In this document: piece by piece, positions 1 through 7,777 of the stretch
Layout of the letters: the number at the start of each line of letters is the position of its first letter
Numbering within the stretch: the stretch's first letter is position 1
NCBI RefSeq assembly: GCF_001043955.1
Contig: NZ_LABZ01000044.1
Coordinates: 1-41,123 of the forward strand
Source: Methylobacterium tarhaniae
Lineage (GTDB): Bacteria > Pseudomonadota > Alphaproteobacteria > Rhizobiales > Beijerinckiaceae
Reading direction: 5' to 3'
DNA: 41,123 bases
Notes under the pieces: generated by a model
What the model saw: only the letters and a program-made list of their open reading frames with translations
What the model was told of the DNA's origin: nothing
Database searches by the model: none
Made by a program: the position numbers and the translations under genes

Positions 1-149
1 CAGATGAACTTGTCAAAGAGCTGATCCAGTGTGAACCGGATCTCATGTCTGAGAGACCAGAAAGCCGCGCCGGGTTGCCCCGGCCCTTGCTTGCCCTTCT
101 CTGAGGAAGTCCTGCGAGGCAGGCCGTTCGTCTCGGCGCCCCGTCGGTG
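1..149 (-). other. rRNA operon leader (5' of 16S rRNA, which lies off the left edge)
   Basis: Read on the minus strand, this segment follows a good sigma-70 promoter and ends at the window edge with a boxA-like element, the usual order of an alphaproteobacterial rRNA leader. No reading frame of note crosses it. The 16S gene should begin a little beyond base 1 on the minus strand. The identity rests on the promoter-boxA arrangement, since no mature rRNA sequence is inside the window. Confidence 0.6.
11..21 (-). promoter_or_regulatory. boxA-like antitermination element
   Basis: The minus strand reads GCTCTTTGACA, close to the bacterial boxA consensus (TGCTCTTTAACA) bound by NusB/NusE in rRNA leaders. 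It lies about 130 bases downstream of the promoter at 156-184, a normal distance for a leader boxA. Confidence 0.6.
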
Positions 150-155
150 AGCGGC

Positions 156-184
156 TGTCTAAGGGTAGCCGGCTCGCCTGTCAA
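156..184 (-). promoter_or_regulatory. sigma-70 promoter, probably of an rRNA operon
   Basis: On the minus strand there is a perfect -35 hexamer TTGACA (179-184), a 17-base spacer and a -10 hexamer TAGACA (156-161). Transcription would begin near base 149 and run off the left edge through the boxA-like element. The perfect -35 and the following boxA favour an rRNA operon over a protein gene. Confidence 0.65.
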
Positions 185-221
185 CACGGCCGGGATCCGG
201 AGGATCGCGGCCGGGGCGACG

Positions 222-253
222 GGAGGCGGGGCAGATGGACTGCCCCAGCCTCC
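222..253. other. strong 13-bp hairpin upstream of the rRNA promoter
   Basis: GGAGGC plus GGGGCAG (222-234) pairs with CTGCCCC (240-246) and GCCTCC (248-253) around a 5-base loop, with one bulged A at 247. There is no T-run on either side, so it is not a classical intrinsic terminator. It could insulate the rRNA promoter from the region to its right. Bases 185-494 otherwise show no gene I can support. Confidence 0.45.
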
Positions 254-494
254 GCGGCCGGCTTGTACCCGAGATGGGTATGCGTGAACTCCGTTCAAGG
301 GCAGCGCATCATCAGCCGTGCGCATCGACGACCTGCGGGACCGGTTCGCTGCGCTGCGTGTGCGGGGTCACTCCCTGGAGCGCCGCCCGTATTGAAGAGT
401 CGCGACACCGAGACGTGCGGCTCGCACCAGCCGAGATACCGGGACCCCGTCCGCATCCCTTGCAGTGGCCCGAGCCGGTTGGCATCTGACGGGC

Positions 495-917
495 ATGACC
501 CGTACGACCCTGGACGACAGCAGCCTCGCCCCTTTCCTGGCGGCTTTCTACGGACGCGTCCGCAGCGACCTGCTCATCGGGCCGGTCTTCGCCGCTGCGA
601 TCCCGGACGCGGACTGGCCGCACCACATGGCGACGGTCGAGGCGTTCTGGTCTTCGGTCCTGTTCAAGACGGGGCGCTACAAGGGCAATCCCTTCGGCAG
701 GCACCAGGCGCTCGGCATCCTGCGACCCGAGCATTTCGCGCGCTGGCTCGACTTGTTCCGGGAGACGGCTGCGACGCGCTTCCTCCCGGACGATGCGGCC
801 GCCCTGCAGGAGCGGGCCGAGCGGATCGGCGCCAGCCTTCAAGCCGGTTTGTTCTTCCTCCCCGACGCGGCGGCAGCCGCCGCTACCGGTTCCGGAGGAG
901 ATACACCTGCCAAGTGA
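495..917 (+). CDS. group III truncated hemoglobin
   Basis: A 140-residue single-domain globin of the truncated (2-on-2) class III, normally a cytoplasmic heme protein linked to oxygen, nitric oxide or nitrite chemistry. The B-helix segment AFYGRVRSD gives the B10 tyrosine (Tyr19). RYKGNPFGRHQAL holds the likely proximal histidine (His70), followed by HFARWLDLF, typical of the class III H-F-x-x-W-L pattern. An in-frame ATG ten codons upstream (465) is possible, but MTRTTLDDSSLAPF matches the expected family start. The ribosome site is weak. The gene converges on an HPP-family membrane protein; because some HPP proteins move nitrite, a nitrogen-oxide link is conceivable but inferred. Confidence 0.85.
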   Translation: MTRTTLDDSSLAPFLAAFYGRVRSDLLIGPVFAAAIPDADWPHHMATVEAFWSSVLFKTGRYKGNPFGRHQALGILRPEHFARWLDLFRETAATRFLPDDAAALQERAERIGASLQAGLFFLPDAAAAAATGSGGDTPAK

Positions 918-1126
918 GCATCATGCTCGCCACCATGAGGGCGGCATGCAGGAGGTGGAGGGCCGGGGAAGTGTCGGGCATGGGCGTCATCCCGGCGGAC
1001 GTGCTGTCCGCAGCACGGAGCCCCCATGCAACGAACGGGCCCGCGAGTCCGGCGCCTCCTGCAAGGGGCTGCGGCTTGGGGACGGGCGCGGCGAGAGGTC
1101 TCCCGGTCCCGTGCTCGGCCCGGTGC

Positions 1127-2260
1127 TCAAGGTGGCAGCAGAGCCTGCGTGGTGGCGGCCCGGGCCAGGGTCGCGAGCATGTCGGTCTGGGTCACGATCC
1201 CGAGCACGCGGCGATCCGGCGCCGTCACGACGACGGCGTGGGTACGGCCATCCGTGAGCGCCGGGACCAGGACCAACGCGGGCTCGTCCGGCCCGGCGGT
1301 CCTGGCCGCGGACATCGCCTGGGCGATGTCGCCCATCGAGCGGAGGATCAGCTCGCGCAGCCCGACCGTTCCCACGAGGCGGTCGGCCGCGTCCACGACG
1401 GGCAGCGTGCGGATATCGTGCTGGAAGAGAAGCTCGCGCGCCCGTTCGACCCGCTCGTGCATCCCGATCGTGACGACGTCGCGGGACATGATGTCGGCGC
1501 AGGTCAGCGCGCCGTGGGACCGCGCGAGCGCCTTGTACTCGATCTCGCGCAGCAGCCGGTCCAGGTCGGCACGATCGATGTCGAGTGTTTCGTCGAGCGT
1601 GAGCAGCGCCGCGTCGAGGTCTCCGGCGCGGAACCCGACCCGCAGGGGAGCGGGCAGGTCCGCGGTGCCGTGGGTGTTGGCCGGTGTCGCGGCCGGCCTA
1701 TGGGGATACTGGCGGCGGGCCAGCCGGTGGAAGACGATGCCGAGGCCCACCAGAACGAGCGAGTTGAGACCGACAGGCACGAACGGGAACAGGAACCCGG
1801 AGGAGGTGACCGCCGGACCACCGATGAGCGCGGTGAGCGCCGCCGCACCGCCGGGCGGGTGAAGGCAGCGGGTGAGCGACATGACGGCGATGGCGACGGA
1901 CACCCCGACGCCGATCGCTGCCACCGGGTCGGGGATAAGGTGGGCGGCGGTCACCCCGATGAGGGCCGAGAGCGTGTTCCCGCCGATGATCGACCAGGGC
2001 TGCGCCAGCGGGCTGGCGGGGACAGCAAAGAGCAGCACGGCACTTGCGCCCATGGGCGCGACGATCATCGGTATATGTGGCCCCTTGCCGACGATCCAGC
2101 CGCTGATCAGGCCGGTGAGCGCGATGCCGACCAGGGCGCCCAGGCAGGCGACGAGACGCTCGCGGAGGGTCGCGCCCGGGAGCATCGGCTTGAGCTGCCA
2201 ATTGCCCCACCTCTTGCCGCCCGAGCGCATGGACCCGACGATCCGGGACATCCCCCTCAT
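1127..2260 (-). CDS. HPP family membrane protein with C-terminal CBS domain pair
   Basis: A 377-residue integral membrane protein. The N-terminal half has about four hydrophobic helices and the family-defining His-Pro-Pro in CLHPPGGAAALTALIGGP (HPP at about 134-136). The C-terminal third carries two CBS repeats, the first with ADIMSRDVVTI and RTLPVVD, the second ending GIVTQTDMLATLAR; such pairs usually bind adenine nucleotides. I chose the ATG at 2260 because AAGGGG lies 10 bases upstream. The open frame extends to 2443, but that extension is arginine/proline-rich and looks non-coding. HPP relatives in cyanobacteria and chloroplasts transport nitrite; the substrate here is unknown. Confidence 0.85.
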   Translation of the reverse strand: MRGMSRIVGSMRSGGKRWGNWQLKPMLPGATLRERLVACLGALVGIALTGLISGWIVGKGPHIPMIVAPMGASAVLLFAVPASPLAQPWSIIGGNTLSALIGVTAAHLIPDPVAAIGVGVSVAIAVMSLTRCLHPPGGAAALTALIGGPAVTSSGFLFPFVPVGLNSLVLVGLGIVFHRLARRQYPHRPAATPANTHGTADLPAPLRVGFRAGDLDAALLTLDETLDIDRADLDRLLREIEYKALARSHGALTCADIMSRDVVTIGMHERVERARELLFQHDIRTLPVVDAADRLVGTVGLRELILRSMGDIAQAMSAARTAGPDEPALVLVPALTDGRTHAVVVTAPDRRVLGIVTQTDMLATLARAATTQALLPP

Positions 2261-2522
2261 GCTGACTGAACCCCTTGAAGCTGCGCGGCGTGGCGGCGCT
2301 GCCGCTCGAGGCCGATGGCGGGTACCTCTAAGCGCCAGGCTTCGGCTTGCAAACATTCTGGGCATGATGCCCGTCATGTCGGCAATCGATGGCTCGCCCG
2401 GCCGCCGCGTCCTGCTCCCGGCCGGCACCGGGCACCGCGGCAAGAGAAAAATCCCGCCTCATCCGCCCACATGCCGTCGTCGATCCGCGGTCGTCGATCC
2501 AGGCTCTCACCCGGAAGACTGC

Positions 2523-3536
2523 TCACCCCGGCAACCGGTACCCCGGAACCGCCCCGACCCGCGTGCCCAGCATCGCCTGGACCCGGTCGAGCCCTTCTCC
2601 CGGCAGCGATGCACTGGCGGCGAGGCAGTAGACCTCCCAGCCGACCGAGATGAAGCCGAGGCCGAAGCGTTCCGCCGCCGCGCGGGCCCCCAGGCCCGCA
2701 TCGGCCGCGCCCGAGGCGATCACCGCCGCCACCGCCTGGTGGGTGAATTCCTCGAGATCGTAGCCGACGATCTCGTCGGGCCGGATTCCGGTCTCGGTAA
2801 GCAGCCGGTCGAACCAGGCCCGGGTGCCGGACCCCTTCTGCCGGTTGACGAATCGGGCTTTCGTCAGTCGCAGATCGGCCGGGCTGCGAAGCGCGAGCGG
2901 GTTGCCGGGGGCCACCAGGAAGCCCTGCTCGCGCTCGAACAGCGAACGGACCCGGAATGCCGGGTCGGCAACGAGGTCGGAAAACGGCGGGCCGGCCGCC
3001 GCCGGTCCGATCGCCCCGCAATGGAAGCCGGCCGCGTCGGCGCGCCCGTCCATCAGCCGGATCACCGCGTCGCGGCTGCCCATCACCGCGACCTCGGCCC
3101 CGCTCCACTCCGCCAGCACCTCCATCAGCAGGGGGTCGTGGCTCGCCGCCAGGCCGAGGCGACGGGAGACGGTGAGCAGGGGGGCGAGGCGAGCCTGCAT
3201 CACCCGCGCCTCGCGGGCGAGCGGCAGGGACAGGCCCTCGGCGGCGCCCGACAGGGCATCGTGCAGGGCGGCACCGGTCTCGGTGAGCGTGGTGCCGTGG
3301 CCGCGGGTCTTGCGCACGAGCTGGTGGCCGATATCCGCTTCGAGCGCCCGCACGCGCTCCCAGACGGCGCGATAGGACAGGCCGATCTCGACGGCGGCGC
3401 CCTGAACCGAGCGGGTCTGGGCGATGGCCCGCAGAAGCGCGAAGATCTCGGCAACGGCGATGCGCGCCCGTCCGATCCGCAGGAAACCGCCGAGCCCGAG
3501 CTCGACCACCGGCGCTTCATCGGCAGGTGTCGTCAT
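2523..3536 (-). CDS. ModE/LysR-type regulator with PBP-like ligand domain
   Basis: A 337-residue one-component transcriptional regulator. Residues about 24-90 form a winged helix of ModE/LysR type (SVQGAAVEIGLSYRAVWERV, then a wing with TRGHGTTLTETG). Residues about 120-330 resemble a periplasmic-binding-protein-like ligand domain (ASHDPLLMEVL, NRQKGSGTRAWFDRLL, GYDLEEFTHQAVAAVIASG), the combination found in molybdate/tungstate-responsive regulators and relatives. No molybdate transporter or molybdoenzyme gene lies in the window, so the regulon is unclear. The Shine-Dalgarno before the ATG is weak. Oxyanion sensing is family knowledge, not shown here. Confidence 0.8.
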   Translation of the reverse strand: MTTPADEAPVVELGLGGFLRIGRARIAVAEIFALLRAIAQTRSVQGAAVEIGLSYRAVWERVRALEADIGHQLVRKTRGHGTTLTETGAALHDALSGAAEGLSLPLAREARVMQARLAPLLTVSRRLGLAASHDPLLMEVLAEWSGAEVAVMGSRDAVIRLMDGRADAAGFHCGAIGPAAAGPPFSDLVADPAFRVRSLFEREQGFLVAPGNPLALRSPADLRLTKARFVNRQKGSGTRAWFDRLLTETGIRPDEIVGYDLEEFTHQAVAAVIASGAADAGLGARAAAERFGLGFISVGWEVYCLAASASLPGEGLDRVQAMLGTRVGAVPGYRLPG

Positions 3537-3940
3537 GATCGGCGCACCGTAGCGTCCTCTCGACCGCCGCGCACGAGCCGCGCCCGCGAGGCGTGCCGTC
3601 CATGTCGCTTAGCATGAAATCCGTGCGCGGATGGACGGCGAGGGCCGCGCCACCCTGCGCCGGGGCTCGGCGGGACGTCCGGCGCAGGTCCCGGACCGGC
3701 GCAACGGACGGCCCGGATCGGGCCCGGTTGTCCGGAAAAGGAGAGGACTCGTGCGATTTGCCGCGCGCTGCCCCGATGACTCTGCGAGCACGAGCCGCGA
3801 GTCGTACTGGAAGCAATCTTCCTATTGATGCGATCGTAATGGCATCGTACCGCCGATGAACTCGCTCATGCCGCGAGACGCGTCGATGGCTTTCGCCGGG
3901 ACGCCGTTTCCGGGCGAGGCCCGAGGGACGCGAGGACCGC
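3537..3940. other. intergenic region, no supported gene
   Basis: About 400 bases between the ModE-like regulator and the plus-strand gene at 3941; it should hold promoters for both. A GTG at 3751 preceded by AAGGAGAGG opens a 25-codon frame ending at 3828, but without homology I do not call it. No clear hairpin terminator was seen. Confidence 0.4.
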
Positions 3941-4657
3941 ATGATGCAGCCGGAGCTTCTCCACCCGATCCCGGTGCGCGCCCGGCCGGTCCTGCCGGCA
4001 TCGGTGACCCTGGCGCGGGCGCAGGAGGGCAGGGCGTTTCCGATGCCGGCGGACTGGATCCACGAGGGGGGCCTGCGCGCCTTTCGGGGCGATGCCGGCT
4101 ATCTCGGGCGCTCGATCGCGGCGCTCAAGCTCTACCTGACCCTGGTCGTCAACCAGGACGCGACCTCGGCCGCCGGCGAGCCGTCGCCGATCCTCCTGTC
4201 CTACGAGCGGACCACCGCGCTGTGCGGCCTCTCGGACCCGCTGATCTGCGCGGGCAAGAAGGCCCTCCTCGACCAGGGCCTCGTCACGACCTGCGGCGAC
4301 CGGCAGGGCGGGACGATCGCCTATCGCTTGACCGGCCTGCGCCCGTCCAAAGCCGCGGCATCCGTCCGTCGCGCGCCGCAGGCCGGCGCCCGGATCGCGG
4401 CGCTGCACGGCCTCACCTGCCGGCAGGCGCCGAACCTGGCGGTGCTGAAGACCTATATCTGGCTGAGCGCGCAGGGGAGCGACCGCGACGGCGTCGTGTT
4501 CCTCGACGTCGACACCGCCTCGGGTCTCACCAAGACCAGCCACGTCAAGATCATCGCGGCCCTCGCCGGCTTGCAGGAAATCGGGCTCACCCAGGAACTC
4601 GGGACCCCGTCGCGCCTGGCCGAACAGCGGCGGGTCCGCGTGCTGCCGCTGCGGTGA
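3941..4657 (+). CDS. unrecognised protein with two winged-helix-like halves
   Basis: A 238-residue soluble protein I cannot name. Two halves look alike: about 57-130 (SIAALKLYLTLVVNQ, LSYERTTALCGLSDPLICAG, KKALLDQGLVTT, GGTIAYRLTGL) and about 160-238 (LAVLKTYIWLSAQ, LDVDTASGLTKTSHVKIIAAL, GLQEIGLTQELG, RRVRVLPLR). Each reads as helix, helix-turn-helix, recognition helix and beta wing, as in phage or plasmid replication initiators and DnaD-like or MarR-like proteins. A DNA-binding role is inferred. GAGGA lies six bases before the first of two adjacent ATGs. It stands alone, with a sugar operon converging on it. No signal peptide or membrane segment is seen. Confidence 0.65.
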   Translation: MMQPELLHPIPVRARPVLPASVTLARAQEGRAFPMPADWIHEGGLRAFRGDAGYLGRSIAALKLYLTLVVNQDATSAAGEPSPILLSYERTTALCGLSDPLICAGKKALLDQGLVTTCGDRQGGTIAYRLTGLRPSKAAASVRRAPQAGARIAALHGLTCRQAPNLAVLKTYIWLSAQGSDRDGVVFLDVDTASGLTKTSHVKIIAALAGLQEIGLTQELGTPSRLAEQRRVRVLPLR

Positions 4658-4709
4658 CGCCGCCGCCGGGAGCGATGCTCGCCCCGCCATGAGCGGACGG
4701 CCCGTCCGG

Positions 4710-5747
4710 TCAGGCGGGTGAGGCGTGCGCCGCCGCGACGGACATGCGGTAATAGGCCAGCACCTCGGCCAGGCTGTCGCGCAGCGTGTGGCGCGGCCGG
4801 TACCCCAGCGCCGCGAGGCGGCTCGCATCGGCGAAGCTGCGGGCGATGTCTCCCCGCCGCCCCGGTCGCCGGGCGATCTCGACCGGGGCGGCCAGGTCGC
4901 CGAGCGCGACGAGCATCGCGAAAATCTCCTCGCCGCTGGTCTCGCGGCCGGACGCCACGTTGTAGGCGCGTCCCGGCTCGCCGTGGGCGGCCAGGACGCG
5001 CAAGGCGCCGGAGACGTCCCGGACGTCGATGTAGTCCCGGGTGGTGTCGAGCGATCCCACCTCGACGCGGGGGGCTCGCAGCCCGGCTCCGGCCTCCGCG
5101 ATCTGCCGGCCGAGCCAGCCGCAGAGGTGGCGCTCGTCCTGCCCGGCGCCGACCGGGTTGAAGATCCTGCCCCACACCACCGGCAGGCAGGCCGCCTCCG
5201 CCAGGATGCGCCCCAATTCCTCCGCCGCCCGCTTGGTGGCGGCGTAGGGGTCGGCAGGTGCACAGCGGGCATCCTCGCCGAACGGGGGCTCGCGCCCGGC
5301 CTCCCAGCCGTAGACCGAGCCGGACGAGCCGAGGACGACCTTTCGCGGCATCACCCCGGACGCCCGGAGCGCGCCCAGGAGGGAGACGACACCGCCGATA
5401 TTCGTGCTCACGAGCCGGTCCGGCGGGTCGTCCCGCAGGGCGGCGGCCAGATGCACCACGAGGTCGGGGCGGAACTCCCGGATCGTCCGGGCGAGGCCGG
5501 AACCGTCGCCGATGTCGATCGCCCGGTATGCGTAGCGGGGGGTTGCCAGGATCCGGACGAGGCCCGGGGGCAGGGGCGCCGGCAGCGCCGCCTCCCCCCA
5601 GTGGACCTCATGCGTGAAGGTGCCGGGCAGGGCGGGGGAGCGGCCGAGGCCGAGGATGACGGCGCCGGGCTCGGCCGCCAGCCACTCCGCGGCGAGATAG
5701 CGGCCGAGAAAGCCTTGTGCGCCGGTGATCATGATGCGGGCTGTCAT
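4710..5747 (-). CDS. NAD-dependent epimerase/dehydratase family protein (operon gene 3)
   Basis: A 345-residue extended short-chain dehydrogenase of the nucleotide-sugar epimerase/dehydratase class. The Rossmann motif GAQGFLG is at 9-15, the serine motif SSGSVYG at 141-147 and the catalytic YxxxK (Tyr168, Lys172) follows in YAATKRAAEEL. RIFNPVGAGQDERHL and the C-terminal YRPRHTLRDSLAEVLAYY are typical of NDP-sugar reductases and epimerases. Its ATG overlaps the stop of the preceding epimerase by 4 bases (ATGA, 5744-5747), so translation is probably coupled. It is last in a nucleotidyltransferase-epimerase-epimerase operon. The sugar and reaction (epimerase, reductase or dehydratase) cannot be told from sequence. 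Confidence 0.85.
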   Translation of the reverse strand: MTARIMITGAQGFLGRYLAAEWLAAEPGAVILGLGRSPALPGTFTHEVHWGEAALPAPLPPGLVRILATPRYAYRAIDIGDGSGLARTIREFRPDLVVHLAAALRDDPPDRLVSTNIGGVVSLLGALRASGVMPRKVVLGSSGSVYGWEAGREPPFGEDARCAPADPYAATKRAAEELGRILAEAACLPVVWGRIFNPVGAGQDERHLCGWLGRQIAEAGAGLRAPRVEVGSLDTTRDYIDVRDVSGALRVLAAHGEPGRAYNVASGRETSGEEIFAMLVALGDLAAPVEIARRPGRRGDIARSFADASRLAALGYRPRHTLRDSLAEVLAYYRMSVAAAHASPA

Positions 5748-6736
5748 GGATTCCTCCGCAGCATCGCGGACAGGCCGTGGTCGAGGGGCGTGGCGGCGTG
5801 CCAGCCCAGCTCGCGGGCGGCCCTCGCCGGGTCCCCGACGAGGGCGAGGATGTCGGCGCTTCGCGGGCGGTCGGATTCCTGTGCGACACGGGGCGCGTCG
5901 GTCCGCCCGGCCAGGGCGAGCACGCGCCAGGCCAGCTCCTCGACCGGCAGGCCGAGGCCGCTGGCGAGGTTGTAGGTCCGCGTCGGCTCCGGGAGCGCGG
6001 CGCCGCAGCACGCCACCAGCGCCGCCACGACGTCGTCGACGTGGCAGTAATCGCGGACCGGGCGAGGGTCGAACACCTCGACCGGATCACCGGACCGCGC
6101 CCGGTCCACGAGCGTGCCGAGCAGCGTGTCGGGCGCCATGCCGGGCCCGTAGACGCTGAACGGGCGGACGATCACCGCTTCGAACCCGCCCGCCGCGGCG
6201 CCGGCCCGGACGAAGGCCTCGGCCTCGGCCTTGGCGGTGGCATAGGGGGAGCGCGGCGCGAGCGGCGCCTCCTCGCCGACGGGGTTCCGCTCGGGCTGGC
6301 CATAGACCTCCGCCGACGACACGTAGATCAGCCGGGCCGCTCCGGCTCCCGCGCAGGCCTCCACCACCGCCGCGGTGCCGGCGGCGTGGATGCGGGCATA
6401 GGCCGCCGCCGCGCCGAAGGAGGCCGCGACGGACCGGGGCCCGGCGAGGTGCAGGACGAGCGTCGCGTCGCGCAGCACGGGTGCCAGGACGGCCGGATCG
6501 TCGATCTCGCCGTGCCACGCCGCGATCCCGGCGGGCGGCGCCACCGCCGCGGCGCCCGGCGGCCCGACGAGCGTGCGGACGGTGGCGCCCGCCCGGTGCA
6601 GCGCCCGCAGCAGCCGGGAGCCGATGAAGCCGCCGCCGCCGGTCACCGCCACGATGCGCCCCTCCAGCCGCCGGCACGGGGCAGGGAAGGCGGAGGCCGG
6701 CGAGGAGGCCCCGGACGGGAGCTGCGGATCGGGCAT
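5744..6736 (-). CDS. NAD-dependent epimerase/dehydratase family protein (operon gene 2)
   Basis: A 330-residue extended SDR with Rossmann motif GGGGFIG at 33-39, SSAEVYG at 140-146 and catalytic Tyr165/Lys169 in SPYATAKAEAEAF. VRPFSVYGPGM and DPRPVRDYCHVDDVVAAL match NDP-glucose 4-epimerase or dehydratase relatives. About 25 residues precede the Rossmann strand, with no signal sequence. The ATG at 6736 is two bases after the nucleotidyltransferase stop, and the 3' end overlaps the next epimerase by 4 bases. Two distinct epimerases behind one nucleotidyltransferase suggest two successive changes to one activated sugar (inference). Confidence 0.85.
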   Translation of the reverse strand: MPDPQLPSGASSPASAFPAPCRRLEGRIVAVTGGGGFIGSRLLRALHRAGATVRTLVGPPGAAAVAPPAGIAAWHGEIDDPAVLAPVLRDATLVLHLAGPRSVAASFGAAAAYARIHAAGTAAVVEACAGAGAARLIYVSSAEVYGQPERNPVGEEAPLAPRSPYATAKAEAEAFVRAGAAAGGFEAVIVRPFSVYGPGMAPDTLLGTLVDRARSGDPVEVFDPRPVRDYCHVDDVVAALVACCGAALPEPTRTYNLASGLGLPVEELAWRVLALAGRTDAPRVAQESDRPRSADILALVGDPARAARELGWHAATPLDHGLSAMLRRNP

Positions 6737-6738
6737 CC

Positions 6739-7488
6739 TCAGGCCGCGAACCCGTCGGCGAAGCGGCTCACCAGCGCCTCCGCCCGTTCCCGGGCGGCGA
6801 GGTCGTTCACGTCGATCCAGGGCGCCGCGTGATGGAAGGCACGGACCGCCGCGCCGGCCTGCAGGAGACGGTTCGCGAGGGCGGGCAGCCCGATCGACTC
6901 CCCGGGGGCGATGGCGTGCACGGCCTCGGGCCCGAGCACCGAGACGGCGCTGCAGATGCGCACGGGGAAGCTCGGCTTCTCCCGGTAGGCGACGACGCGG
7001 CTCCCCTCCAGGGTGACCTGGCCGTAGGGGATGGTGAACGGCTCGTCGTGGACCGCCAGGGTGAGGGCGGCGCCGTCGGCCCGGTGGGCGGCCAGGATGG
7101 CGCGCAGGTCGAGGCTGGTCAGGTTGTCGGCATTGACCGCCACGATGTCGCCGCGCCGCGCCGGGGACCCCGCCAAGGAGCCAGCCACGCAGGCCGCCGC
7201 ACCGATGGATCCGAGAGGCTGCGGCTCCTCGATGACCGCGAAGCGCGCGCCGTGCCGCCCCGCGAGGTCCGCGCAGCGCGACCGTGCGAAGTCCCGCACC
7301 CTTCCGTCCGCCGCCGAGACCGAGACGTGGATCTCGCCGAGGCCCGCCCGCAGGAGCGCCAGCAGGTTCCACTCGAGCAAGGGCCTGCCGGCCACGGCGA
7401 CCAGGGGCTTCGGCACGGCGCTGCCCGAGCGTCGCATCCGCTCGCCCGTCCCGCCCGCCATGATGAGGCCCGCCGCATCGCTCGGCAT
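6739..7488 (-). CDS. sugar-phosphate nucleotidyltransferase (operon gene 1)
   Basis: A 249-residue GT-A-fold nucleotidyltransferase of the glucose-1-phosphate thymidylyltransferase/mannose-1-phosphate guanylyltransferase class, making an NDP-sugar and pyrophosphate. AGGTGERM (11-18) with KPL (Lys27-Pro28) is the nucleotide-binding signature, EEPQPLGSIGA (87-97) the sugar-phosphate loop, and VNADN includes the metal-binding Asp121. The ATG at 7488 has GGAG close upstream; the longer frame to 7572 is arginine-rich and unlikely. First gene of a three-gene operon whose promoter must lie in 7489-7777, shared divergently with the glycosyltransferase. Nucleotide and sugar are undetermined. The gene at 35889 is a second member of this class. 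Confidence 0.85.
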   Translation of the reverse strand: MPSDAAGLIMAGGTGERMRRSGSAVPKPLVAVAGRPLLEWNLLALLRAGLGEIHVSVSAADGRVRDFARSRCADLAGRHGARFAVIEEPQPLGSIGAAACVAGSLAGSPARRGDIVAVNADNLTSLDLRAILAAHRADGAALTLAVHDEPFTIPYGQVTLEGSRVVAYREKPSFPVRICSAVSVLGPEAVHAIAPGESIGLPALANRLLQAGAAVRAFHHAAPWIDVNDLAARERAEALVSRFADGFAA

Positions 7489-7777
7489 CGTCCACTCCGC
7501 GCTCGCTCCCGCCCGGGTCCTGCCGCGGACCCGGGGTCGCCCGTCAGGATAGGCCGGCGCTGGCGGCCGCACCCGACGTCCTTTCGGCGTCGGGGCACGG
7601 CCGCGCCGTTCCCAAGGGAGAGGGCGATCCGGCGCGGACGGCCGATCCGGGATGCCCGAAGAGGGGAGGCAGGCTCAGCCGTTCGGCGCGTGCGGTGCCA
7701 TTGGGAGCGATTGCGAGCCGGATGCATGGGGGGAAAGCTGACCGCATCCTCCCGCACGCCCGATCAGAGGAGCGCCC

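Noticed and set aside
263..2269. Long plus-strand open frames opposite the hemoglobin and HPP genes
   Set aside because: Arginine/proline-rich translations typical of antisense frames in GC-rich DNA; the minus-strand HPP/CBS gene explains the region.
2261..2443. N-terminal extension of the HPP gene to 2443
   Set aside because: Leader residues are Arg/Pro-rich with no signal; AAGGGG upstream of ATG 2260 gives a better start.
3751..3828. Short frame (25 codons, GTG start) with AAGGAGAGG upstream
   Set aside because: Good ribosome site but no recognisable motif, low length and no support beyond position; kept out of the gene list.
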